The notes under the pieces were generated by a model that saw only the letters and a list, made by a program, of their open reading frames with translations, was not told where the DNA came from and made no database searches. The translations under genes were made by a program, and so were the position numbers. Source: Lamellibrachia satsuma (lineage: Eukaryota; Annelida; Polychaeta; Sabellida; Siboglinidae). From it: DNA of 64,000 nucleotides. This document shows positions 31,157 to 44,700 of the stretch, piece after piece (positions within the stretch are counted from its first letter, which is position 1; every line of letters starts with the position of its first letter). Location: assembly GCA_033239005.1 (NCBI GenBank), contig BSQZ01000073.1, forward strand, positions 2,356,001-2,420,000, read 5' to 3'.

Positions 31157-34100
31157 CTGCATCAAAGTATTGCATTAACTACTGCAGTGATACAAGATTG
31201 ATACAAGCCAAACCCCAGATGACAAGTAGATAAGGAAGCCATTGGCTTATCGAAAGTCAATTTATCATATGTGTAATCCACCCTTCTCAGATACTTGTCA
31301 ATTTTGTTTAACAAGAGTCAAAGGATGTTTCTAAACATATTCACGCTGGTAGCATTGACAACTATGGTCCCACAGCAGACATCTGCACACTGTGGATGCT
31401 GTGTTGAGGGAAGGGTTCAGTACAGTAACAACAACTTTATTACAGCAGTCTGGTAATTGTCAAACACAACGATGAATACTTTGCCCAAAGAAAATATGAT
31501 TTTCATTATTTCACATATTGTTTACCTCAAGAAACTTTTGTGCATTCTCCGAATACTTTAAAAGTTCTTGAGAGGTAAATAACATGTCAAATGCAACAAT
31601 CCAAGAAACCATAACATCCGTCCATTCAACGATTTTAAATATGTTCATGTTTACATTAAGGCTCCCAGCTACACAACAATACCTTTGTACAGTCGAGCCT
31701 CGTTATAACATGGCGGTCGGGGTCTACGATTACAGACCACGCGAGGCACATTAGATGTTCCCATATCTGCCATCAGGGAGCTACTAAACAACAGTGATCG
31801 CCGTCCACTGCACCAGGTCAAAGAACCCTGTTGAAGCCACAGTGTGCTTGCAGCACTATCTTATACGCCAATATGCAGTTTATAGAGCTTATTAGATGAG
31901 TCAACTAGCACCAACGTGTATTATTTTTAAATGTCACACCTTGTTGAATGTTGAACTGAATAAAATACATGTATGTATACTGTTATGGAATAGATCTGCT
32001 ACGATGACGATGTACTAGACCAATAGGCCTATGAACTGAAAATAATAACCTGGATCTGAGCAGCCAAAAACATACATGTAAGCTGATTAAACATAGAAAA
32101 CAACAATAGGTAGAATTAATAATTGCTTCACTTTGTCTTTCAACCGATCTCGACCAAAGCATAAATTTATGATGCATCACTTAACATCATTTCATCATTT
32201 CATATGCGGATGACGAATTCATATTTTCGCACACCAGTATTGTCTTGGGTTAGCATTTGGCAGGTTGGTTTCGTGCCGTGAAAACGATTAGATTTACGAT
32301 GCAGTGGAAGCATGCCATTACACCCCAGTGTTATATTGGTATTGCATGCTAAATTGCATTTAAGACTGTTAATCTGATTCTTACACGACACGTATTTGTT
32401 AATCTCGATTGCAATTTACAAACCACCAAAGCGAAGCCAGCGACAACGATTGATGTTGGTGGCAGCGCAATGTTTCTTGGGAATTGTCAAAGCAATTCCA
32501 AGTAGGTTTAAGCAGGTCCATTTGGCATTTCCCCCTGGTGGCAGAAAATCGGGGTCCACAACCAACCGACTGCAACTCTTCGACAAATCATTTAGCATTG
32601 TGCATTGTATATAGCTATCATGTGTGTCTAGATAGATGAACATTGTGCACTATATATAGCTGTCATGTGTGTCTAGATAAGTGAACATTGTGCACTGTAT
32701 ATAGCTGTCATGTGTGTCTAGATAAGTGAACATTGCGCATTGTATATAGCTGTCATGTGTGTCTAGATAAGTGAACATTGTGCACTGTATATAGCTGTCA
32801 TGTGTGTCTAGATAGGTGAATATTGTGCACTGTATATAGCTGTCATCAGTATCTAGATATGTGAATATTGTGCACTGTATATAGCTGTCATCAGTATCTA
32901 GATATGTGAATATTGTGCACTGTATATAGCTGTCATCAGTATCTAGATAGGTGAACATTGTGCACTATATATAGCTGTCATGTGTGTCTAGATAAGTGAA
33001 CATTGTGCACTGTATATAGCTGTCATGTGTGTCTAGATAAGTGAACATTGCGCATTGTATATAGCTGTCATGTGTGTCTAGATAAGTGAACATTGTGCAC
33101 TGTATATAGCTGTCATGTGTGTCTAGATAGGTGAATATTGTGCACTGTATATAGCTGTCATCAGTATCTAGATATGTGAATATTGTGCACTGTATATAGC
33201 TGTCATCAGTATCTAGATATGTGAATATTGTGCACTGTATATAGCTGTCATCAGTATCTAGATAGGTGAACATTGTGCACTGTATATAGCTGTCATGTGT
33301 GTCTAGATAAGTGAACATTGTACACTGTATATAGCTGTCATGTGTGTCTAGATAGGTTAATATTGTGCACTGTATATAACTGTCATCAGTATCTAGATAG
33401 GTGAACATTGTGCACTGTATATAGCTGTCATCTGTGTCTTGATAGGTGAACATTGTGCACTGTATATAGCTGTCACCAGTATCTAGATATGTGAATACTG
33501 TGCACTGTATATAGCTGTCATCTGTGTCTTGATAGGTGAACATTGTGCACTGTATATAGCTGTCACCAGTATCTACATATGTGAATACTGTGCACTGTAT
33601 ATAGCTGTCATCTGTGTCTTGATAGGTGAACACTGTGCACTGTATACCGCTGTCATCAGTATCTAGATATGTGAATATTGTGCACTGTATATAGCTGTCA
33701 TCAGTATCTAGATATGTGAACATTGTGCACTGTATATAGCTGTCATCAGTATCTGGATATGTGAACATTGTGCACTGTATATAGCTGTCATGTGTGTCTA
33801 GATAGGTGAATATTGTGCACTGTATATAGCTGTCATCAGTATCTAGATAGGTGAACATTGTGCACTGTATATAGCTGTCATCAGTATCTAGATATGTGAA
33901 CATTGTGCACTGTATATAGCTGTCATCAGTATCTAGATATGTGAACATTGTGCACTGTATATAGCTGTCATCAGTATCTAGATAGGTGAACATTGTGCAC
34001 TGTATATAGCTGTCATCACTATCTAGATATGTGAACATTGTGCACTGTATATAGCTATCATCAATATCTAGATAGGTGAACATTGTGCACTGTATATAGC

Positions 34101-37100
34101 TGTCATGTGTGTCTAGATAAGTGAACATTGTGCACTGTATATAGCTGTCATGTGTGTCTAGATAAGTGAACATTGTGCATTGTATATAGCTGTCATGTGT
34201 GTCTAGATAAGTGAACATTGTGCACTGTATATAGCTGTCATGTGTGTCTAGATAGGTGAACATTGTGCACTGTATATAGCTGTCATCAGTATCTAGATAT
34301 GTGAATATTGTGCACTGTATATAGCTGTCATCAGTATCTAGATAGGTGAACATTGTGCACTGTATATAGCTGTCATCAGTATCTAGATAGGTGAACATTG
34401 TGCACTGTATATAGCTGTCATCAGTATCTAGATATGTGAACATTGTGCACTGTATATAGCTGTCATCAGTATCTAGATAGGTGAACATTGTGCACTGTAT
34501 ATAGCTGTCATCAGTATCTAGATATGTGAACATTGTGCACTGTATATAGCTGTCATCAGTATCTAGATAGGTGAACATTGTGCACTGTATATAGCTGTCA
34601 TCAGTATCTAGATAGGTGAACATTGTGCACTGTATATAGCTGTCATCAGTATCTAGATAGGTGAACATTGTGCACTGTATATAGCTGTCATCAGTATCTA
34701 GATATGTGAACATTGTGCACTGTATATAGCTGTCATCAGTATCTAGATAGGTGAACATTGTGCACTGTATATAGCTGTCATCAGTATCTAGATAGGTGAA
34801 CATTGTGCACTGTATATAGCTGTCATCAGTATCTAGATAGGTGAACATTGTGCACTGTATATAGCTGTCATCAGTATCTAGATATGTGAACATTGTGCAC
34901 TGTATATAGCTGTCATCAGTATCTAGATAGGTGAACATTGTGCACTGTATATAGCTGTCATCAGTATCTAGATATGTGAACATTGTGCACTGTATATAGC
35001 TGTCATCAGTATCTAGATAGGTGAACATCTACGAATAAAGTTGACGAGGAAAAAACTTACAACAATATCCAGGACTGACCAATTAAACACAAGAATGTTT
35101 TCAAAACAACATCAGTTGTGTTGATAATTTAGCCTGGCCTTGTTTGTAAGCAGAAAAGATGTGTTCACTCACCAACTTTGATGTATGTCTTCAATTCAAA
35201 CGGTCGTATTGGGGGCTGGTTCTTGGAGAGTGGAGTTTCTGAGCCGGCCACACTTGGTGCTTCGTACGAGTCAAATGTGCCGTCGTGGTTCTCCACAAAA
35301 CTGCGAGTGATGTCTAGCGGCATCTACAACATCAGTAATAACAATATTGATGACATTAGCATAACTGCACAGACAGTCAAACAAAAATAATAATCATATA
35401 TAAGAAAATACATTAGTTAACTACATTGTGTGTGTGTGCGTGGGTGCGTGCGTGTGTGTGTGCGTGCGTGTGTGTGTGTGCGTGCGTGGGTGCGTGCGTG
35501 CGTGTGTGTAGTTTGTATAATAATGTTGTGAACAGAATAAGACGAATGTACTAAAGATTCTGTCAAGAAACGTTATACGAGATGTAACAATGATGTGATT
35601 TTGATGAACTGAACAACAAAAATAACCCTCACATTTAAAACTGTAATAAATCTATGATCAAGAATCATATCACATTTAAAATATGGGTAGGTGCCAACGG
35701 GGACCATAGAATTTATGCGAGGGACCATAGAATTCAAGTAGATAGCTGTACATAGTAATTCAGTGTAGTTTAAAAAGTCACAATTTTTTTTTAGTGCGAG
35801 CGATATTACGGTTTGTTGTTGTCGGCTGTTACATAGAAAATAAGTTGCAAGTCAATAGTTGTAAATTTAATTAAGACCTATGTAATATAGCATAAAGTGT
35901 GTATTGCAACACAAAAACAGTCTTTGTGAAGAATACCTAGTATAAATTGTAAACATAGCTGATTAAAAACAAATATAAATTGAATTTCTAACATGCAAAC
36001 ACCAAGTAAAGGCGAAACGTAATTTGACATGCTCTAGCTGCGACAGCTGGGTAGACTTTGACATGCTCTAGCTGCGACAGCTGGGTAGACTTTGACATGC
36101 TCTAGCTGCGACAGCTGGGTAGACTTTGACATGCTCTAGCTGTGACAGCTGGGTAGACTTTGACATGCTCTAGCTGCGACAGCTGGGTAGACTTTGACAT
36201 GCTCTAGCTGCGACAGCTGGGTAGCGACAGCTGGGTAGACTTTGACATGCTCTAGCTGCGACAGCTGGGTAGACTTTGCAAAGTCTGGGCATATAAATTT
36301 GTGGGCAGAGGTTCAGGCAGATGATTTTCATTTTGTGTGTAGGGGTGTAAGACAGTGAAATGTCTGCAGGAGCAGATAAATGAGTTAAGACATAATTTTG
36401 ATGATGACACGGCAGGGTGAGAAAGAAGAAAGCAGAGGTGGTGAGAAAGAGGAAAGCAGAGGTAATGTGAGGGAGAAAACCGGTAAGAAGAAGAAAGATT
36501 GAAAAAGGAAGAATATGCAACAAAAGGAAGGTAAACAGGTGAGTGGAGGGATTGTCAGGTGGTAAGATGGTCGATGATAATGAGAGGAGAGAAAAAGAGA
36601 AGACTGTGGAGCAGAAGAAGAAAGATTACAGGAGGCAGAGTATGCAACAAAAGATGTAAACGGGTGAGTGGAGAGAGATTGCCAGGTGGTAAGACAGTAT
36701 AGGGTAATGATACCAGAGAAAGGGGGCACAGTGTGTAACAAGCGAATGGTAAACGGGTGAGTGGAGAGAGATTGCCAGGTGGTAAGACAGTATAGGTTAA
36801 TGATACAAGAGAAAGGGGGCACAGTGTGTAGCAAGCGAATGGTAAACGGGTGAGTGGAGAGAGATTGCCAGGTGGTAAGACAGTATAGGTTAATGATACA
36901 AGAGAAAGGGGGCACAGTGTGTAGCAAGCGAATGGTAAACGGGTGAGTGGAGAGAGATTGCCAGGTGGTAAGACAGTATAGGTTAATGATACAAGAGAAA
37001 GGGGGCACAGTGTGTAGCAAGCGAATGGTAAACGGGTGAGTGGAGAGAGATTGCCAGGTGGTAAGACAGTATAGGTTAATGATACAAGAGAAAGGGGGCA

Positions 37101-39748
37101 CAGTGTGTAGCAAGCGAATGGTAAACGGGTGAGTGCAGAGAGATTGCCAGGTGGTAAGACAGTATAGGTTAATGATACAAGAGAAAGGGGGCACAGTGTG
37201 TAGCAAGCGAATGGTAAACGGGTGAGTGCAGAGAGATTGCCAGGTGGTAAGACAGTATAGGTTAATGATACAAGAGAAAGGGGGCACAGTGTGTAGCAAG
37301 CGAATGGTAAAAGAGTGATGTGGCAGGAAAGGAGCTTTGCTGATGTAGTGTCACAGGGAAGGCGAGGAAAGCCTGGATATTCATGGAGGATTCTATCATT
37401 AGGAAAGTAGATAAAGTTGTAAACAGAGGAGAGGACTTCACGGTATGTCTACCAGGGGCAAAATATAGAGGATGTAGCAAAGAAGGTAGGACAGGTCATG
37501 GGGGGTGGCACGGGAGGTGCTGTTCTCGTGCATGTGGGAACAAACAATGCTGAGAAGGAGGGAATGTCAGCCATCGTTGGTAAGTACAGGAGGTTGGTCA
37601 ACACACTTCTTAAAGAGGCATCGATTGGACAGATTGTATTGTCGTGGATATTATCAGTAATGGGAGGCGGGGTGAGGAATATAGGAACTGTAGTAGGATG
37701 GCGATCAACACACAGGTACAGAAGGTATGTATGGAGGAGGGAGTAGGCTTCTTAGACATGTGGTTAAACTTTGTGGGAAGAAATGACTTTTTTATGAGAG
37801 ATGGACTTCATCTGACAGGGAAGAGTGATGCAGTTCTTGGGTGTGAGTTTGTCAGGGTTGTCGACGAGGGCACAGGTACCATAGATTAGATGCTCGGGGG
37901 AACTGACAGAGAAAACTCACAGGAGTACAAGTACACATCCAAAGAATTGTTCACCAATAATTTCGGAAAATGAAATTAAATGTGTACGCTTAAATGCCAG
38001 GAGCATAGTAAATAAAAAAGTGAGTTAGACATTATGGTAGCAGATATTGACCCTCATGTAATAGGTATCACAGAATCATGGGCAAATAAAGATATAGTAG
38101 ATGCTGAGTTAGTACTGACAGGTTATGTAATGCTTAGGAAGGATAGACGAGAAAGAAGGGGAGGTGGAGTAATTTTATATATTAAAGAATCTATCCAAGC
38201 ATATGAAATACCACTGAAAAGTGAAGTAGATTGTGAGGAAGCAATTTGGTGTAACATAGTTACCAGGAACTCAACATTAACAATAGGAGTAGTTTATCGT
38301 AATCCAAACACAGGACAAGAGGAACATGTAAAACTACAAAAGGCTATAAGGGAGGTGAGCAAGGGGGAATGTGTTATAATGGGTGATTTTAACCATGGCC
38401 ATATATAATAGAAATCATTACAGAGTGCTGGAGGTGACGACCATCAGTTTCTATTTCTAACACAGGATTGTTACCTTACTCAACATGTCTTGGAACCAAT
38501 CAGAGGTGGGAATCTGTTTTGTCTTCTCAAAATGAATTAGTTGACAACGTTAAAGTACACGAACCTATGGGTTCAAGTGATCATAACCAGAACTATTTTA
38601 ATATAAAAGTAAAAACAGGGAATACATATAAAAAACAATGGAGGAGGAACTTCAACAAAGGCAAATATAAAGAGATGAGAACATATCTAACAAATATAGA
38701 TTGGAATAACTTGCTGAAGAACAAGATGACAACAGAATGCTGGACTTGTTTAAAAGATGAGATTGAGGGTATTACTGAGAAATTTGTTCCATTAAGAAAA
38801 CAAACAAACAAACATATGCTGTGGAGGATATACAAACACACTGGAAATGTAGAAGACTACACAAACTACAAAAAGGCACTTAACCTAGCTAAAACTGAAA
38901 TTAGAAAATCTAAAAGAACCTTTGAACAAAAATTGGCAGGTAATATAAAAAATGACAGCAAGAGTTTCTATGCTTATGTAAGGAGTAACCAGAAAGCTCG
39001 AGATAAGCTCGGACCACTGGAAAACAACTGTGGAAACATAATTTCAGACGGGTTTCAAATGGCAGAGGTCCTGAATGAGTATTTCAGCTCAGTTTTTACC
39101 ACAGAAGATATCAGCTCACTTCCAGTTCAAGTCATTAAATTTGAGGGTGATAAGTCAGAACATTTAGGGCAGTTATTCATGAAATGAGAGCAAAGAAAAT
39201 TAAGAAGATGAAAGATAATAAATCACCTGGAGTTGATAGGATACCACCAAAACTGCTTTAAGGAAATTGTAGAGCAAATTAGTACACCATTTGCAAAAGT
39301 GTTTAACTTGTCACTAGAAGAAGATATAGTTCCTTCAGAATGGAAAGAAGAAAACATTACGCCACTATTTAAGAAGGGATCAAGGAACAAGTCAGAAAAT
39401 TACAGACCAGTGAATTTAACATCAGTTGTATGCAAATTACTCGAAACATTAATTAGAGACTACATGGTGGAATTCCTTGTAAAACATCAATTAATAAATA
39501 CATCTCAACATGGGTTCCTAAAAGCAAGGTCATGTCTAACCAATCTTTTATGTTTTTTGGAAGAAATTACAAAGTGGGTAGAGGACGGGTCACCGGTGGA
39601 TGTTGTCTACTTAGATTTTCATAATCAGAACTGGATAGAAAAGTGGCTTACACACAGAAGACAGAGAGTAATAGTAGATGGTGAGGTTTGAAACTGGAAA
39701 TCTGTTTTGAGTGGGGTACCACAAGGACCAGTATTAGGCCCTATGCCG

Positions 39749-39783
<35 letters not shown>

Positions 39784-41141
39784 GATTTGGAAGATGACAT
39801 ATCAAGCAAGTACTGAAATTTGCTGATGACACAAAAGTATTCAGAAAGGTTACAAATGATACAGATAAACAGAGGTTACAGGATGATCTAGATAAATTAG
39901 TTAAATGGTAAAAAAAATGGCAAATGTAAATGCATACACATAGGACATGGAAACATGAACGAAGAATATGAAATGGGGGGTGCTGTACTAGGTAGAACCA
40001 AACAAGAAAAGGGATTAGGAGTAACATTTAGTGCTGACATGAAAGTTTCAGAACAATGTGGGATTCCTGCGTCAAAGAGAAATCAAATTCAATTACATCC
40101 CTGTACAAAGCAATAGTTAGACCACGTTTGAAATATTGTATACATGCATGGAGGCCGTATCGTAAGAAGGACAAGCTAGAGAGAATACAACGAAGAGCAG
40201 CTAAAATCATTTCAGAAATGAGAGACCTTAGTTATGAAAGACGCTTATTAGAATGTGGTTTGACAACACTAGAAACCAGGAGACTAAGAGGAGACCAAAC
40301 AGAAGTGCTTAAAATAGTGAATGGTTATGAGGATATTAATAGGAATATGTTCTTCAAACTTAAAGAAGGCAGTAGAACCAGAGGACACAAAGCAGATTGG
40401 ACACCAGAAAGTACTCAATCTCTCAGGGTGATAAATGAATGGAACAAACTGTCAAATAATTGTGTTAATGCTAGTAGTGTGAATATGTTTAAAAATAGAA
40501 TTGACAGATATCAAGGCGGGCTATAAATATATGATAAAATTGTTGGACTCTTGATAAGCCAACGGCTTCCTTGTCCACTTGCCATCTGGAACTTGTTGTT
40601 TGGAATGGCAATCTTGTTAAATCTTGTTAAAGTGAGGGACTGTAGAATTGAAGTGGAAGGACCATAGAATTTACGATTCATTCATTTGAAATAACAATCA
40701 GTTTTATATTTTCTCCACAGGTTGTAAGCAAAATTATATTTGTGAATAGCTTGGATAATTTTCTTGCTACGCACTCTGCAAGAATACACGGACATAAGGC
40801 CTGGCACACAACAACAATTATACAATCACCACAATTTTCTAGAGACAACAGGCACTGACCTCCGCCGTGTCAAATATCTGCTTCACGTGCAGTATATTTG
40901 TGATGTTCCACGTGTACTTGGTGAACATCCCTAGTGGCAAGGCATCACGTCGCACAAAACCCGTCGTTGAGTTTGGAAGACGTTTCTTCTTGTTCCCCGC
41001 TGATATCCTCTGCTGTAGGCAGTCAAAGAATCCCTGTGGAGCGTGGAACACCAGTGGTTCTGGGCTCCCTGGCAGGGAAATACAACAGTTCTATGTAAAG
41101 ACAAACAAAACTTACAATTCAACAGATGCATGACATATACA

Positions 41142-41182
<41 letters not shown>

Positions 41183-41687
41183 GTATACATATACGTTATG
41201 TTTGTCATATATGTATATATATATTAACTGAAGTGAAAATCGAAATGCTGAAAAATAACGATTTTCTTCCTTGGTGAAATTTCATAACTTTGTCAAGTGC
41301 TCGGCGAGGGGATGGAGGTCAGATTCAGATGGTTTATTGCCAAGTAACATTTAAAAAAATGAACAAGGAATTTGTGGTGTTATGGCATAAAAACTCACCC
41401 ACCCACCCACCCCATAAGCAGCCATCTAATTACACACTTCCACACACACATCACTCACTCTCGCCTATGTAAAAATGTACATGTAAATCAGAAACATTAC
41501 AAAAGAGACACAACTCGGCCAAAACGTGTATAAGTTAATAACACAGCCAACTGCCAATTTTTTAAAAAGAAATTCACCTGTCTCCAGGCACAAAACTACT
41601 AACTTGGTGAGATAATGTAATACTAGTAATTTTAATAAATACACCTTTGAAATCCTTCGGAACATTACCTAAGAAAGAGAAAAACGG

Positions 41688-41727
<40 letters not shown>

Positions 41728-44700
41728 TAGATGAGTAAAATGGGCGACCTAGGAACATAAGAACGGGACTAGCTGAAGACAGAGTTACAACACGAGGAAG
41801 ACCTCTCCGTGTTTCACAACCTGTGGGTAAAAGTTGTTCCTAAGCCTTGTGGTTCTAGTCTTGATGCTTCTATAGGTTTATCAGAGGGAAGACGCTCAAA
41901 GAGATGGTGGGCTGGGTGGGTTGTATCCCGTGCAATGCTCCTGCATTTATGCGTGAAGCAAGCATGGTAAATAGACTCTATTTTGGCAACTAGCTCCGAA
42001 TGATTCTGTAACTGGGAGCGCCCATGATCAGCATTGACCCACACAGTGTTTACCATTTTGGATATCCACTATTTTGATCCTTACCAGATCTAATGACTAA
42101 AGTACAACTAGACCCCCTAGTACAACTAGACCCCCTAGTACAACTAGACCCCCTGGTACAACTAGACCCCCTGGTACAACTAGACCCCCTAGTACAACTA
42201 GACCACCTGGTACAACTAGACCCCCTAGTACAACTAGACCCCCTAGTACAACTAGACTCCCTGGTACAACTAGACTCCCTGGTACAAATAGACCCCCTAG
42301 TACAACTAGACCCCCTGGTACAACTAGACCCCCTGGTACAACTAGACCCCCTGGTACAACTAGACCCCCTAGTATAACTAGACCACCTGGTACAACTAGA
42401 CCCCCTAGTACAACTAGACTCCCTGGTACAACTAGACCCCCTGGACTCACCATCAAACTGGTAATGCATAGTCTGGTTGATTCTCTCTGTCACACTCGCC
42501 AGCCACTGGTGGAAGGACAGACTCACCGAGAGTTCATTCAATGGAGCTGCTGTAGAACAAAACACACACATCATTCATACAAAACAATACTATTTATACG
42601 TGACCCATCTTAACAAAGTGAGTCACATGTTCCAATTTGAACATATAGAGTTATTAGTACCGTTGAAAAAAGCAGCATCTCAGCTTTCACATCATGCATC
42701 AAGCAACTAGATATATCAATTCTAGCTGAAGCTACGTTTCGCTAAACATGTATGGGGTATAAATCTTCAAAGTGAGAAATCAGCTGTCAAAGTTTAATAT
42801 GTTTATTACCAAAGCTACCTTAGTTACCATGCACATATCTGGCAGATATTTGGACCGCTTGGAGATAAAGGCATCCTCATGGCATTCTACTAATATAATA
42901 ACAAGATCTTTGTCAGAAAACAAAATTAATTGCCTTGTAATTACTGCCATTGTTAAAGATAATTTATTTGCACAGAACCAATCATACAATTGTTTTAATT
43001 CGTGATTCATATTATTAATTAAATCATCAATAAGTGAACCTGATTGGTAAACAAATTTAGAGACGAAGAGTTTATTATGTCATTAATATAAACTAGAAAG
43101 ATAACTGGTCCTAATATGGATCCTTGAGGTACTCCATTTGTTATGTTTTTTCAATGATGATTTGCTTTTGTTTATCTCAATATATTGTTTGCAGTTAGAT
43201 AGGTAACTGGCAAACCATTTATTGATTATCCCTCTTATTCCATAGTGATTTAACTTATACAGCAACACGTTGTGATTAATTGTATCAAATGCCTTCAAAA
43301 GGTCAAGGAACACAGCTAATGTAATATCTTTAGTTGTTTTGTCATCTGTATCTGCAATGTCCTTAAGCAATTGTAATATTGGATGAATAGTTGAGTGTTT
43401 TGGCGAAATCCTCACTGGCGTTTATACAGAATATTATATTTGTCTAAAAACAATTACTAGTCTGTTGCACACAATTTTTCCATTATTTTAGAGAGGGCGG
43501 GTAGAGTACTTACGGGTCTATATTATTTCCTGATTTAAAAACTGGAATTATTTTTATTAGGGACAATGCCTGTAACGAAGGACTGGTTTATTTTATGCTC
43601 AAGTTGGATGGTTAGTTCATGTGTGGTCTCTTGCAATAATTTTGTAGATAAACTGTCGAAATCCTCGCTGCTTTTTGTTTGTAGTGTTGCACTACTCTTT
43701 AAGTTCATTTACATCTGTAGGTTACATGAAGAAACTGACAGCATAGTTTCCTCGGAGGTGTGTATGAAATTGGTCTACAGGAGGAGGAACTGATTTGCCT
43801 ACTGATTTACCTATTCCAATAAAGTTATTAAATTCTTCTGCAATACGATATGAATTCGATATTTCTTGTCCATTTACAATGTAGGTTTCAGGCAGTTTGA
43901 AACATTCCTTTTGTTTATGTATAACCTGCCTAAATACAGCCCATGTTTCTTTGATGCTGTGTTTACGTTGATCTAGCATTTCTCTATAATATTTCGTTTT
44001 TGCTGCCCTTTTAATCTTACTAAACATTCTACAGTACTCCCTATGTACACTAGCTGTCTCTGGATTTAAATATTCTACAGTACTCCCTATGTGCACTAGC
44101 TGTCTCTGGACTTAAATATTCTACAGTACTCCCTATGTGCACTAGCTGTCTCTGGACTTAAATGTTCTACAGTACTCCCTATGTGCACTAGCTGTCTCTG
44201 GACTTAACGGTTCTACAGTACTCCCTATGTGCACTAGCTGTCTCTGGACTTAAAGGTTCTACAGTACTCCCTATGTGCACTAGCTGTCTCTGGACATAAA
44301 TATTCTACAGTACTCCCTATGTGCACTAGCTGTCTCTGGACATAAAGATTCTACAGTACTCCCTATGTGCACTAGCTGTCTCTGGACTTAAATATTCTAC
44401 AGTACTCCCTATGTGCACTAGCTGTCTCTGGACTTAAAGATTCTACAGTACTCCCTATGTGCACTAGCTGTCTCTGGACTTAAAGGTTCTACAGTACTCC
44501 CTATGTGCACTAGCTGTCTCTGGACTTAAAGATTCTACAGTACTCCCTATGTGCACTAGCTGTCTCTGGACTTAAAGGTTCTACAGTACTCCCTATGTGC
44601 ACTAGCTGTCTCTGGACTTAAATATTCTACAGTACTCCCTATGTGCACTAGCTGTCTCTAGACTTAAAGATTCTACAGTACTCCCTATGTACACTAGCTG

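Noticed and set aside
32965..35028. A 687-codon open frame on the - strand
   Set aside because: It is the 45-bp array read in a stop-free frame; the unit length is divisible by three and no non-repeat coding sequence adjoins it. It lies inside a C2orf42 intron.
35178..35390. A + strand 70-codon frame
   Set aside because: Antisense of C2orf42 exon 7.
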